Source: Crocosphaera chwakensis CCY0110 (lineage in GTDB: Bacteria; Cyanobacteriota; Cyanobacteriia; Cyanobacteriales; Microcystaceae). From it: a DNA stretch of 31,437 nucleotides. Shown piece after piece: positions 1 through 8,392 of this stretch. Position 1 is the stretch's first letter, and every line of letters starts with the position of its first letter. The notes beneath the pieces were generated by a model. It had not been told where the DNA came from. It did no database searches and worked only from the letters and a program-made list of their open reading frames with translations. A program made the position numbers and the translations under genes. The stretch spans positions 1 to 31,437 of the forward strand of contig NZ_AAXW01000052.1 in assembly GCF_000169335.1 (NCBI RefSeq), written 5' to 3'.

Positions 1-143
1 TTTGATAGTAAGGTTTATGGTTCATGATACAAAAAGTCAATGAAAACGCTATCGATATTCACGAATTAAGTACAGTAGTATGTATCAATTCGACAAACTT
101 TTAAATCACGGTTTTTCTTACTTTTTACCCATTGAGGCAAAAA

Positions 144-173
144 AGAGGGAAAGACTAATTAATCTTTCCCTCT
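144..173 (-). terminator. probable leftward intrinsic terminator
   Basis: An 11-base stem (AGAGGGAAAGA and its complement) with an 8-base loop is followed, on the minus strand, by a run of about six T. It would stop leftward transcripts, although no minus-strand gene is visible to its right within a kilobase; an antisense RNA is possible. Confidence 0.5.
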
Positions 174-284
174 ACCCCAACGCCTTAAAAGTGGAAAAAG
201 ATAGCTTATTTAACATAAGCTAACCCCAGATGGTGATTTAGGGGTACAATAGTTGATATCTTACACGCTTTAATGCAGAAGATT

Positions 285-422
285 ATGTCCACTCAGAGAT
301 TTACAGACAAAAGAAGCCATATAAATGCCGAAACGCCGTCGGCTTGGGGAAGTTTGACGGACGTTTCTGATATAGGTTTCTCCCTGGGCACTCTCTGTTT
401 CGTCAAAGGAGGTGACTTATAG
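285..422 (+). CDS. possible 45-residue small protein
   Basis: An ATG-to-TAG frame of 45 codons in the region before the replication gene. I do not recognise it. Its composition is protein-like (Trp, Phe, Cys and several Gly, ending KGGDL), but there is no clear ribosome binding site before the ATG. The frame overlaps a strong hairpin at 330-367, so the DNA may instead be a structured leader. It could also be a remnant of a longer gene. Low confidence. Confidence 0.25.
   Translation: MSTQRFTDKRSHINAETPSAWGSLTDVSDIGFSLGTLCFVKGGDL
330..407 (+). promoter_or_regulatory. two mutually exclusive hairpins ending at a Shine-Dalgarno-like sequence
   Basis: GAAACGCCGTC (330-340) can pair with GACGGACGTTTC (356-367) with one bulge. 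TTTGACG (353-359) can instead pair with CGTCAAA (401-407). The two pairings share bases and exclude each other, and the second ends against AAAGGAGGTGA (405-415), a strong Shine-Dalgarno match. This resembles an attenuator or copy-control leader, but no good start codon follows the Shine-Dalgarno match, so the role is uncertain. Confidence 0.25.
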
Positions 423-1064
423 AAGAGTAGGAAGTATTAAATTTTTGAGGCGGTTAGCGTTGCGACGCTAAAGCTATAAATTTTTAGCCACAACACCTTT
501 ATGATAAGCGAAAGTTGTGGTCTACGCAATCTTTTTGTCAAAATTTTAGGCTTGATGCGAAATAAGAGCGTTAATTAGCGAAAAAAGGCTTATTTGTTGA
601 AAATCTTACTATCAAGTGAGGTATGCTTTTCATGCTTATTTTTTAAGCATGAAAGAACATCATTCAATAAATCAACTAAGCATAGACTAGCGGTGTCATT
701 TGTCGTCACCGAAGCAGACTTTTTGATCGCATAGTTACCAGCAGTAGCTATTCAATTGAAAAAAGAAGAAAAGAAGCTGGAATGCTTTGTTATCGTGTCT
801 TAATCTCGAATGAACTCACTACCAAAGTAATCAGTTGATGTCATTGAGAATGGCAACAACAACCAAAGCTGGAAAAAAATCATATTCCAGCCCCATAATA
901 CACATCTTTTAAATCCTATCTTTGGTTGCAGGGAAATAGTAGAGATTGAGATCACAAATAAGGAACATCGTTAATAACAGCCAATCCTTAGTTAAGGCTA
1001 TGATCCTTAGATAACGGGTATCTCCAGCAGTCCATCCCCACAAAACTGTAAGGAGAAAAAAATT

Positions 1065-4000
1065 ATGAAATTTCCTGAAATTGATCGCAACCTTGCTCAA
1101 CGTCAACTAGCTCTCTTAGGACACAACATCAACAAACCTGTGTACTTGCGGTTTTTCTATCCAAGTGACGACCCTCGCAAAGATGGGGACAAGGGACGCA
1201 AAGCAGATCGAATTAATTGGAAAGAGATCGAAGCCTACCAACAACAAGGCCGTGGAGCTTATGTGGTAGTAAATGGGGGTGGACATAAAAACTCAGATGT
1301 GACCCAAGGAACTGCAATTTTTATTGAGCATGATGACCTAGAAAAAGATATCCAACGCGAACTTTGGAAAACATTGGAACTCGCCGAACCAACATTTCAA
1401 GTCGATACAGGTGGCAAGTCGATCCACTCCTATTGGGTATTTGATGAACCGGTTGCCATAGAGAAATGGTCACAGTTGCAAAGGGATCTCTTAGAATATG
1501 CCGATGGCGATCGCTCGATTAAAAACCCTGCGCGAGTGATGAGGTTAGCTGGGGGGTGGCACATATCCTATGATGAAAATGGCAACCCTATCTATAACCA
1601 AACCAAGATCATCTCTGCGTCAGCAAAGACTTATAGTTTTGAAGAGTTAAGAGAAATCATCCCAGATCAAAAAGAACGGCTACCCCTAGTAGAAGCAGCC
1701 AACCACCGTGATTTTGTCAACAATGTTTCAGACAATTTAAGCACGTCTAGTTTACCACGACATCCTGACCAGATCAGAATTCCCGTACCAGCACCCGTTC
1801 CGTTGTTGCAATGTTGCCGAAAAGAAGTTAGGGACTGGGTGGCTACAGGAGTTCCCAAGGGCTGTAAACGAAACGATACAGCGATTAATGTAGGTTTAGA
1901 ACTCATTGCGGTTGAGGGATACTTGCAAACCATCGGGCAAAGTTACAGTGATTCGGCGGCGGGCTTATTCAACGAATTCTGTCAACGTAGTGGGATGACG
2001 GCATCAGAAGAAGCAGAACGTTACCAATGGTGCCAAAAGACTAATAGTGACCCTAGTTGCCCACCAGAAGCCATAGAAGCGTGTATCAGGGGTTGGTATT
2101 GGAAGGAAGTAGTTCAACCTCAAAGACCCAGAAATAACACACAGTACAACCCTCAACAACAGGGGACAGCGAACAATAAAGACAGTGAAGAAAAACCCAA
2201 AATCAATCTCCTCGATGCAGTCAAAAAGATATTGACGGAATTTCCTCAAGATTCCTTGCAGCATATAGCCTTAATGAATCTGTCGGCCCAAACCGGTTAC
2301 GCTTATCGTGAATTGGAACGATTAGCTCGAACCATCGAACGAGAAGAAACACTCGATGAAGAAACAGCAGAAGCGATCGCATCTTTAGGAAGCAATCTCA
2401 ATCTACATTGCTCAAGATTAGATATTAGCAAATACTTAGAGAGTAACTTTGCAGCATTAATGCTTGATGCTGCTAATGCCATTCCTACTGCACCCGAATA
2501 TTTATTTAATACGGTGTTGCCAGCCGTAGCTTCCCGTGGAGGAACCAGTTCAAGAATAGTAGCTAATCCCTCCGGAGGCTATGTGCAACCGTTAATCTTT
2601 TGGACTGGCAATGTAGCCCACTCAGGACAGGCGAAAACGCCACCGCAACAGATTGTTATACAACCCCTATTGGATTTAGAAGAGGACGGGAACCAACAAT
2701 ATGAATTAGAACAACATATATATGAACACGACAAATCAGGAGAAATGGATGCACCGACAAGGAAACGATACGTTCTCAGTGACACCACCTTGTCCACTAA
2801 AGTTCGCATACACGCTGAAAATAAACGAGGCTTATTGGAGTATATCGATGAATTAGCCAGTGATTACCGTCGTCTTAATCAATTTAAGAAAGGCCAAGGG
2901 GATGATAGAGAACAAGAACTAGCCCTGTTTAATGGCGGCCATGTGAGTTATGACCGTAGCGATACTAGATTGTTTATCAGACGAACCGCTCTCAGTAAAA
3001 CCGGAAGTATTCAATGGGATACCTTAGCCCAATTAATGAATAATGAGGGGTTTGTTGAATCAGGGTACATGGCCCGCTTCCTTTTATGCAGTATCGGGGA
3101 AGCTCCTCCAAGACTACTTAATTTACTCTCTGAAAATGATGGGGTTCAAAAGTTCCAAAAAGCTTTGCGATCGCTCTACGAACAAATGGGAAAATTACCC
3201 AAACAAGATTACTTGTTAGATTACGATGCTAAGGTACTTTTCCAAGCATGGAACCATACCCTTGTCGATGCCACCCGTCGAGAATCTAACTTTGGGTTTA
3301 GCTTAGTTTACGCAAAGATTGAGACTTATACTTTGCGCGTGGCTTTATGGTTGCATCTGGTTAATTCTCTACTGAGAGGAGAAAAACCGAAATTAGTAGT
3401 GAATGGTCAAACCATGAAAGATGCCATCGAAATCACGTCTTTTTATTTAGGTCAACAAAAATTAATTTGGGCCCATAACGATCCCCATAACAAGTTAGAA
3501 GGAATGTTGCTCAAGATTCATACCAGCGCACGAGAATTTTATCAGCAAACGAAGAAGGGGGTTAGTGCATCCTGGGCCAAACAAAAATTCAATGCTCTCA
3601 AAAAAATAGCCACTGACAAAATTCGCCATAAGTATTTTCAAGTGTTAGCCAGTTGTGGTTATGGGGAATTACAAGGATCTGGTAAATCAATGCGCTATGT
3701 ACCCTATCAAGAACGATTAGTTATTAATGGTCTAAATGAGTCTAAAAAACTTGGTGAAAATAATATGTTAGGTGAAAACTTGGGGGCATCACCAAGTTCT
3801 GTAACTAATATACAATCAGCTTTTCAAGAAAAAGTTGGTGAAGTTGATGACTTGACTTACCTCAAGATTTTTGAACTAATTGATGTTGAAAATAAAAAAC
3901 AAGAGTACGTAAATTCTACTTGTTCAAATGAGCCTATAAAAGATCACCAAAACACCAATAAATCTGATACGAATCTTGATGCTACAAGCATTTTAGACAT

Positions 4001-4667
4001 TGATGACCCCCCTCAAACCCCTCACCAACCACCAAATATCAATGCAGACATCGAGTGGTTATTAAAGGTGCTGGATGATTTAGAAAATAATTCTCGACAC
4101 TATACGACATCTGAGCAAGATTCCTTGTTGTCGGAAGTCAGCGCAAAAACTGATCTTCATGATGAAACCTTAAGAGCCATTTGTCCTGATTATGGCGATC
4201 GCTTTATCGCTGCCTTGGATAAAGCCACTGAAACGGCACCACCGACACTCGATGAACTAAAATCCCTGCTATTAGCTTGTCAAAGTTGGGTCCAACTCAA
4301 ACAGGTACAAAAGCAACACCCAGAACAAGCAAAAGCCGCGTACACGGACATGGACTCTGATAAGCAACGTCAAATCGATGCGATCGCTGCCACTGAAGTT
4401 AATCAGGAGGTCTACAAATATGTAGGCCCACAGAGAAAAGTCGATGGAGTGGAAATACAACCCGGAACTTTAGTCTACTTAGATCCCCAATCAGGCAATA
4501 AAAACCGTCCTCACCTAAAAGTCCGTCTGTTGCAAGGCATTAACCAAGGCTGGCAGAAAGTAGTCGAGATATCTCGTGATGCCCTGCAAGCTGTCGAAAA
4601 AGCCGTTAACGATGGGTTAGATGTCATCGAAGGGCAACAGAGTAATCTACTCGACGAACTTAGCTAA
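1065..4667 (+). CDS. plasmid replication protein, PrimPol-like plus DUF3987-type helicase domain
   Basis: This 1200-residue protein is the likely replication protein of the element. The N-terminal 200 residues look like a primase-polymerase (AEP/RepB-primase) fold: an acidic patch IFIEHDDL near residue 85, FQVDTGGKSIHSYWVF near 110, and RVMRLAGGWH near 160. A middle region of about residues 450-800 resembles DUF3987 proteins, which are P-loop helicase-like; the equivalent of Walker A reads AHSGQAKTP and so departs from GxxxxGK[ST]. The C-terminus (about 1130-1190) has a small basic beta-rich module (GVEIQPGTLVYLDP). A ribosome binding site (AAGGAG) precedes the ATG by about 8 bases. Large proteins of this type are common on cyanobacterial plasmids. 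The family assignment is by motif reading; the exact function in initiation is inferred. Confidence 0.7.
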   Translation: MKFPEIDRNLAQRQLALLGHNINKPVYLRFFYPSDDPRKDGDKGRKADRINWKEIEAYQQQGRGAYVVVNGGGHKNSDVTQGTAIFIEHDDLEKDIQRELWKTLELAEPTFQVDTGGKSIHSYWVFDEPVAIEKWSQLQRDLLEYADGDRSIKNPARVMRLAGGWHISYDENGNPIYNQTKIISASAKTYSFEELREIIPDQKERLPLVEAANHRDFVNNVSDNLSTSSLPRHPDQIRIPVPAPVPLLQCCRKEVRDWVATGVPKGCKRNDTAINVGLELIAVEGYLQTIGQSYSDSAAGLFNEFCQRSGMTASEEAERYQWCQKTNSDPSCPPEAIEACIRGWYWKEVVQPQRPRNNTQYNPQQQGTANNKDSEEKPKINLLDAVKKILTEFPQDSLQHIALMNLSAQTGYAYRELERLARTIEREETLDEETAEAIASLGSNLNLHCSRLDISKYLESNFAALMLDAANAIPTAPEYLFNTVLPAVASRGGTSSRIVANPSGGYVQPLIFWTGNVAHSGQAKTPPQQIVIQPLLDLEEDGNQQYELEQHIYEHDKSGEMDAPTRKRYVLSDTTLSTKVRIHAENKRGLLEYIDELASDYRRLNQFKKGQGDDREQELALFNGGHVSYDRSDTRLFIRRTALSKTGSIQWDTLAQLMNNEGFVESGYMARFLLCSIGEAPPRLLNLLSENDGVQKFQKALRSLYEQMGKLPKQDYLLDYDAKVLFQAWNHTLVDATRRESNFGFSLVYAKIETYTLRVALWLHLVNSLLRGEKPKLVVNGQTMKDAIEITSFYLGQQKLIWAHNDPHNKLEGMLLKIHTSAREFYQQTKKGVSASWAKQKFNALKKIATDKIRHKYFQVLASCGYGELQGSGKSMRYVPYQERLVINGLNESKKLGENNMLGENLGASPSSVTNIQSAFQEKVGEVDDLTYLKIFELIDVENKKQEYVNSTCSNEPIKDHQNTNKSDTNLDATSILDIDDPPQTPHQPPNINADIEWLLKVLDDLENNSRHYTTSEQDSLLSEVSAKTDLHDETLRAICPDYGDRFIAALDKATETAPPTLDELKSLLLACQSWVQLKQVQKQHPEQAKAAYTDMDSDKQRQIDAIAATEVNQEVYKYVGPQRKVDGVEIQPGTLVYLDPQSGNKNRPHLKVRLLQGINQGWQKVVEISRDALQAVEKAVNDGLDVIEGQQSNLLDELS

Positions 4668-4678
4668 AAGACGCAACT

Positions 4679-4795
4679 ATGACAAAACAATCGAAAGACA
4701 AGGCTTCTGCAAAACAGTCCAAGCAGGAGCCACAGGATACTATTACCCAAGTTTTAAAAGAAAAGTTAGAAAAAAAGCTTTCAGCAAGTGGATAA
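4679..4795 (+). CDS. 38-residue Lys/Gln-rich protein downstream of the replication gene
   Basis: A short frame starts 11 bases after the stop of the replication gene and encodes a very polar peptide beginning MTKQSKDKASAKQSKQ and ending in a Lys/Glu helix. It could be a small protein cotranscribed with the replication gene, or the N-terminal remnant of a longer gene whose remainder was lost where the AT-rich stretch begins. No recognised family. Confidence 0.4.
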   Translation: MTKQSKDKASAKQSKQEPQDTITQVLKEKLEKKLSASG

Positions 4796-5154
4796 TAAAT
4801 ATTAATTAAATCACCATTATCTAAATTAATAGTAGTCAAAGTTCCAAAATCATTTTTTAGAGGTCTAGGAGTAAAAGTTTTAACCTAACTTTATTCAAAA
4901 ATAATCAGATTGATATGATCAATAAACCAATTAAGCAAAAGAAAATGTTTTTTGAATTTTTTCTATATAACCCTTACAAATAGTTTAAATATTAATATAT
5001 AATCTATCAAAAAGTATAGTTAAAATATTCAAAAGTTTGTTAACATTTTGAATAGTAAAAGAATTTGTGTATAGAAAAAGATACTAATAAATCCATAAAA
5101 ATAGAAACATCAAAATAAAACTGAAAATACTATTAAATTTTACTTTACATCTAC
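4796..5154. other. AT-rich intergenic region
   Basis: This stretch of about 360 bases is extremely AT-rich and has no gene I can support. It contains TATA-like sequences (for example near 4990 and 5070) that could serve as promoters for the following gene. Such DNA could also be an unwinding region, but I see no repeats of the iteron kind. Confidence 0.35.
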
Positions 5155-5567
5155 ATGAAAATAATGAATAAACAAGAAAATAGCTTAAACTTGCCTCCGA
5201 CTATACCTAATTTTAGAAAAGAATTAGAACAAGCGATTATGTTACTTGGAAACAGAGTACAAACAGACTTAAAAGATAAAACTAAGAAAAAGTTAATAAA
5301 ATTAGTGGGGGAGTATCCCACTAAAGAAACAGCGTATGAATGGAAACTATCGCTAAAGCAAATAGTTAAAAAGGAGAAAGATCAAAAGAAACTTCTTCTG
5401 ATTGTAATTACGTCAAGTACAAATATGATCTATCTCCAGAAATAATAACACCTTATGAATCAGCTGAATTCATCGACCCTTTAGTACAATTGGCTTTATC
5501 AAAAGTGGATTGGAAACTATTAACAAAGCGATTCTTAAAAACTTTAAATCTTGAAATTCGTAGCTAG
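5155..5567 (+). pseudogene. frameshifted small gene of unknown function
   Basis: The first reading frame (5155-5445) encodes a charged protein with the segment ETAYEWKLSLKQI. Near 5385-5395, around an AAAAGAAA stretch, sensible coding moves to the -1 frame, which stays open to a TAG at 5565-5567 and gives a plausible C-terminus (PEIITPYESAEFIDP, then DWKLLTKRFLKTLNLEI). Together they make a protein of about 135 residues. A single-base indel or sequencing error is the simplest reading; programmed frameshifting is less likely. The final TAG lies inside the GCTAGCGC octamer of the next gene. Family not recognised. Confidence 0.5.
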
Positions 5568-5570
5568 CGC
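5563..5570 (+). promoter_or_regulatory. GCTAGCGC leader element, 35 bases before 5598
   Basis: Exact octamer. Its TAG is the stop codon of the preceding frameshifted gene in its restored frame. The downstream TGA box seen in most other copies is absent here. Confidence 0.65.
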
Positions 5571-5597
5571 TTATTAGCAAAAAATTAAGAGTAACAA

Positions 5598-5987
5598 ATG
5601 ATGTTAAAAGTTGTTATTGCTGCAAGTGATGGATTTGGAGATTATTATTTATTAGAGCGATCACTAGATAAAATTCTTCAAAACTACACCGACATCGAAT
5701 TGGTTTCCCTCCACTCCAAATCTCTGAATCGGATTATTGATCTTTATGCTCGGAAACGAGAAATACTCACACGCCGATTTGTGCCCAACTTACTCAATCA
5801 CGGCGAAAACGCCAAAAATATCGTTATTGAAGAAGTCATCGAATACGCTTCTCACGCTATTTTATTCGTCGACGAAAACGAGGAATTAGACACCGTATTG
5901 GCAAAGATTCGAGACAGTGGCTTACATTGGAGGGCCATTAAATATAAGGATGTACTCGCTGATAAACTTTATAATCAAAAAGCTTAG
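5598..5987 (+). CDS. SLOG-like (DUF2493/YspA-type) nucleotide-binding protein
   Basis: The 129-residue protein begins with a beta-alpha unit (VVIAASDGFGDYYLLERSLD) and follows the layout of the DUF2493 branch of the SLOG superfamily, Rossmann-like proteins that bind nucleotides or NAD-derived ligands. The later parts fit too: a serine-containing second strand, an aligned ENAKNIVIEEVIEYASHAIL helix-strand and a final RDSGLHWRAI. The usual GARGAD signature is degraded to SKSLNRIIDLYA, so binding may be altered. A second ATG at 5601 is possible. It stands alone behind a GCTAGCGC element. Family assignment is moderately sure; function is not known. Confidence 0.5.
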   Translation: MMLKVVIAASDGFGDYYLLERSLDKILQNYTDIELVSLHSKSLNRIIDLYARKREILTRRFVPNLLNHGENAKNIVIEEVIEYASHAILFVDENEELDTVLAKIRDSGLHWRAIKYKDVLADKLYNQKA

Positions 5988-6037
5988 TGACAATCCCTCT
6001 GGTATGGTCGGCACCCTGTTGTTGTGTTTTTATTCCT

Positions 6038-6075
6038 AGTTCTAGCTATATAATAATAGTAAAATAGCTAGAACT
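6038..6075. repeat. 38-bp palindromic repeat, copy 1
   Basis: AGTTCTAGCTAT and its exact complement are separated by a 14-base AT-rich centre. The total of 38 bp is identical to the copies at 6739 and 29981. It lies between two plus-strand genes. Confidence 0.75.
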
Positions 6076-6082
6076 AAGTATC

Positions 6083-6727
6083 ATGCCTATAAAACAATGC
6101 GCCTACGGCTTTAACTGCGGTTCAATGATGATGCAATGGGATTTAAAGCCAGAAGATTGCCCTAACAAAGATGTCTGCGGAATAATCACAAAATTAACCG
6201 AAGAAGAAGAAATCGAACTCTATCAGGCTCGATTAGAGAATAATCGCCGCATTGTAGAAAGAATTCGGGTTAATCAAGAACAAGCAGCTTCGTCCCTTCT
6301 TCTTAGCAGAGGGGATGCCCAAACTCCTGAAAGTTTAGGAGTAACAGACACTTTAGCCGAACTTCAAACAGCAATTTCTTTGCTAGAATCAACGATCAAT
6401 GAACTAGATGAAGGATACATCGCTCCTGTCGGAGTAGAAGCGCATCGGTACACCGTAAAACGCCCTTATGGGTGTTACGAATACAATAAGCTAACCGCAA
6501 AGGATGCTATTTTCGAGCCGCAAATTAAGCGCAATAAAGTAAAGGTTATTCATCTTTCCAAAGACGACGATCAGCGAAATATCAAAGGCAGAGCCGGTAT
6601 AGAAAAAAGAAACAGACTCCTGGCCATCAAGAGACAAATCAAAGCCGCGACTGAATTACTGAATGAGGCTAGAGAAGATGCTAGTAGAGAATCAATCGAG
6701 GAAGCAGTCGCTAGGAAAATGACCTAA
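6083..6727 (+). CDS. unknown protein with N-terminal cysteine cluster
   Basis: 214 residues, not recognised. Four cysteines at residues 6, 12, 26 and 32 (motif C-x5-C-x13-C-x5-C) could bind zinc. The middle (residues 35-110) is helical and charged, with a probable coiled coil around LAELQTAISLLESTINELDEG. The C-terminal third is basic and helical (RAGIEKRNRLLAIKRQIKAATELL), which could fit nucleic-acid binding. The gene is bracketed by two copies of the 38-bp palindrome (6038 and 6739) and is the only multi-hundred-base gene here without a GCTAGCGC element in front. That bracketing suggests it may have moved as a unit. Confidence 0.6.
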   Translation: MPIKQCAYGFNCGSMMMQWDLKPEDCPNKDVCGIITKLTEEEEIELYQARLENNRRIVERIRVNQEQAASSLLLSRGDAQTPESLGVTDTLAELQTAISLLESTINELDEGYIAPVGVEAHRYTVKRPYGCYEYNKLTAKDAIFEPQIKRNKVKVIHLSKDDDQRNIKGRAGIEKRNRLLAIKRQIKAATELLNEAREDASRESIEEAVARKMT

Positions 6728-6738
6728 TAATAGTCTCT

Positions 6739-6776
6739 AGTTCTAGCTATTTGTATTAATATAAATAGCTAGAACT
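6739..6776. repeat. 38-bp palindromic repeat, copy 2
   Basis: The same 12-base arms as copy 1 with a different 14-base centre, 11 bases after a stop codon and 6 bases before a GCTAGCGC element. It could serve as a bidirectional terminator, though there is no T-run after the stem. Confidence 0.75.
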
Positions 6777-6782
6777 AATGAC

Positions 6783-6790
6783 GCTAGCGC
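6783..6790 (+). promoter_or_regulatory. GCTAGCGC leader element, 49 bases before terD
   Basis: Exact octamer; a TTGACC box follows 9 bases after it. The spacer contains the nested complementary pairs TTTGA/TCAAA and GTAA/TTAC. Confidence 0.7.
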
Positions 6791-6831
6791 GTGGGTAATT
6801 TGACCATTAATCAAACCGAGGTTACATAATC

Positions 6832-7419
6832 GTGATCGAATTAACCAAAGGAATCGAACTCGACTTAGAAAAAGCATTACCTGAACTGGTTGCCGCCATG
6901 TTAGGAATGGGTTGGGATGTCAACAAAGACGATAACCCCGATACCACAGAAGATGACTTCGATTTAGACGCATCCGTCTTTATGCTGAATAAGTCTGAAA
7001 AGTTACCTGATAAACATCACGTGGTTTATTACAATAATCTGAAATCCCCTGATAGTAAGACTTCGATTGAACACATGGGGGACAACTTAACGGGATTCGG
7101 CGGAGGAGACGACGAAGTTATCTTGTTCGATCTCCGAAAAGTCCCTGATAATATTCATAAGCTGGTTATCACGGTAACTATCCATCGGGCTCAAGAACGA
7201 AATCATAATTTTGGCATGGTCGAAAATGCTTTCTTAAGAGTAGTCGATGTGAGTTCCAAAGAAGAAGTCTTACGTTATGATTTGGACGATGAGTTCTCCT
7301 TAGAAACCTCTGTAATCTTAGCTGAGATTTATCGCACAGACACTGGATGGGCAATCAAGGCACTTGCCCAAGGCATTGACGGTGGACTCAACGAGTTGGG
7401 CAGCAAGTATACCGCGTAA
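6832..7419 (+). CDS. terD: TerD-family calcium-binding stress protein
   Basis: A 195-residue member of the TerD/TerE/TerZ family (tellurite resistance and general stress), a beta-sandwich that binds calcium through acidic loops. The family signatures are present: GMGWDVN at residues 25-31, DLDASVFML at 45-52, SIEHMGDNLTGFGGGDDE at 78-95 with the calcium-binding acidic cluster, VTIHRAQERNHNFGMVENAFLRVVD near 113-140, and YRTDTGWAIKALAQG near the end. The start is GTG. No other ter operon genes (terB, terC) lie next to it. In the family these proteins act in the cytoplasm or at the membrane in stress or phage responses; the role on this element is inferred only. Confidence 0.9.
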   Translation: MIELTKGIELDLEKALPELVAAMLGMGWDVNKDDNPDTTEDDFDLDASVFMLNKSEKLPDKHHVVYYNNLKSPDSKTSIEHMGDNLTGFGGGDDEVILFDLRKVPDNIHKLVITVTIHRAQERNHNFGMVENAFLRVVDVSSKEEVLRYDLDDEFSLETSVILAEIYRTDTGWAIKALAQGIDGGLNELGSKYTA

Positions 7420-7457
7420 TTCTTTGCAAACCCTCTTAGCAACAGACTTTTAGACCT

Positions 7458-7503
7458 CCGCAGCAACCTCTATTTTTCTTATAGAATACTGACGTTGTTG
7501 CGG
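7458..7503. repeat. 46-bp palindromic repeat, copy 1
   Basis: Outer arms CCGCAGCAAC and GTTGTTGCGG (one G-T pair) with the centre CTATTTTTCTTATA. It lies 39 bases after the terD stop codon. Confidence 0.85.
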
Positions 7504-7530
7504 ATATCAGTTACAAAATCCATTAGCTAC

Positions 7531-7567
7531 AGAGTTACCTACAACGTTATGGGTAACTCTATATTTT
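7531..7567 (+). terminator. hairpin followed by a T-rich tail
   Basis: AGAGTTACC (7531-7539) pairs with GGTAACTCT (7552-7560), then ATATTTTTA. A moderately good intrinsic terminator in the intergenic region after terD. Confidence 0.45.
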
Positions 7568-7628
7568 TAGCAAAGATATTCGATTGCCGATAATGCCAAA
7601 AATATCGGTATTACTCTCTTTGGGGCTT

Positions 7629-7674
7629 CCGCAGCACTGTCTATTTTTCTTATAAATAATAGACCCTGCTGCGG
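7629..7674. repeat. 46-bp palindromic repeat, copy 2
   Basis: Arms CCGCAGCA/TGCTGCGG, centre CTATTTTTCTTATA; an inner GTCTATT/AATAGAC pair extends the fold. The second copy within the same intergenic region. Confidence 0.85.
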
Positions 7675-7737
7675 AACTATCGAACGTTTATCAGTTACGG
7701 AATCGAAGCTGATATAACTTAGGTGATAACTTTCTCC

Positions 7738-7754
7738 GTCTACGAATCGTAGAC
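7738..7754. repeat. 17-bp palindrome GTCTACGAATCGTAGAC, copy 1
   Basis: Perfect 8-base arms around a central A. A near-identical copy at 17787 also sits in the region before a gene start. Operator-like. Confidence 0.55.
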
Positions 7755-7758
7755 TGGT

Positions 7759-7860
7759 TTAGAATGCGACTACTTCAAGACTCTCATTTGCTTTAGCGAT
7801 AAGAAGATCAATAACAGATTCACTTATAACGCCAATCCTTTTCGAGAAAGTTTTAGTCAT
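7759..7860 (-). CDS. possible 33-residue small protein
   Basis: A minus-strand frame, MTKTFSKRIGVISESV then IDLLIAKANESLEVVAF, runs divergently from the gene at 7910. It has a balanced composition and would form a helix, but I see no strong ribosome binding site and no family. It may be a real small gene, a remnant of an antitoxin-like protein, or chance. Confidence 0.25.
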   Translation of the reverse strand: MTKTFSKRIGVISESVIDLLIAKANESLEVVAF

Positions 7861-7871
7861 GTTGTTCTACC

Positions 7872-7879
7872 ACTAGCGT
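7872..7879 (+). promoter_or_regulatory. variant leader element (ACTAGCGT), 38 bases before 7910
   Basis: Two mismatches to GCTAGCGC but at the usual distance from the start codon, with a CTGA box 8 bases after it. It supports the ATG at 7910 over the upstream TTG at 7892. Confidence 0.4.
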
Positions 7880-7909
7880 TGGTTGGTCTGATTGTTAGAA
7901 AGAATCAAA

Positions 7910-8392
7910 ATGCCAAAAACTAGAGAATTATCAGACAAAATTCCCGTGGGGCGGCTCATTGTCCAGAAAGCTTGTCTTGAAGTCGCCATGGATAGATTAA
8001 ATGAAATCTACGAGGGAAACGAGATTGCTGCTTCTATTCTGTTAGAGTTGCAAATGGCTGCTAAATTAGCAGAGGTCTTTAACGATACGTGGTCCTCAAT
8101 TTACTGGCTAGAAGCAAGGAAACGAACCCGCGATCGCGTAAAAATGACCCTGAAAGACATAGCAGCAAAAATAATCGACCACGTAGAAGAAGCTATGACG
8201 CTGTTTGATGAGCTTTGCGATGAGCAAGATGCAAATCCGACTCTCGACATAAGAGATGGTTGGATAGGGTTCAAGGCAGGGCTTGAGTTACTCTATTTCC
8301 GAGACCTTAAGTATCACGATGAGTTTGTCAAAGAAAACTCCATTGAATATCTGCCTCTGATACGACTCATCGAAGAGGATTCCACGAAATGA
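7910..8392 (+). CDS. unknown helical protein
   Basis: 160 residues, mainly alpha-helical and acidic, not recognised. The ATG at 7910 was chosen because it puts the start 38 bases after the variant leader element; an in-frame TTG at 7892 would add six residues. The C-terminal half has an aromatic segment (DGWIGFKAGLELLYFRDLKYHDEF). The stop codon overlaps the next start in an ATGA (8389-8392), so this gene and the membrane protein that follows are probably translated together. Confidence 0.6.
   Translation: MPKTRELSDKIPVGRLIVQKACLEVAMDRLNEIYEGNEIAASILLELQMAAKLAEVFNDTWSSIYWLEARKRTRDRVKMTLKDIAAKIIDHVEEAMTLFDELCDEQDANPTLDIRDGWIGFKAGLELLYFRDLKYHDEFVKENSIEYLPLIRLIEEDSTK

Larger units (their letters stand above)
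1..1064. other. hairpin-rich region upstream of the replication gene
   Basis: No convincing gene is visible apart from a possible 45-codon frame at 285-422. The stretch holds several hairpins: 330-367, 454-471 (TTAGCGT/ACGCTAA), 488-520 (CCACAAC/GTTGTGG), 631-651 (CATGCTTA/TAAGCATG) and 868-891 (GCTGGAA/TTCCAGC). An 11-base inverted repeat (TTGATAGTAAG at 2-12, complement at 605-615) brackets the first 600 bases. Lying directly before a plasmid replication gene, it could hold the origin or a copy-control leader. That is inference from position; I saw no iteron array or DnaA-box cluster. Confidence 0.4.

Noticed and set aside
838..912. A 24-codon plus-strand frame before the replication gene
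   Set aside because: It spans a hairpin, lacks a ribosome binding site and has low-complexity content.
909..1106. A 65-codon minus-strand frame at the start of the replication gene
   Set aside because: It overlaps the start of the large plus-strand gene and has no ribosome binding site or recognisable content.
6783..6830. A standard sigma-70 promoter (TTGACC, 17 bases, TACATAAT) before terD
   Set aside because: Convincing for this copy alone, but it would put transcription start at the GTG itself and the -10 box is not conserved in the other leaders.
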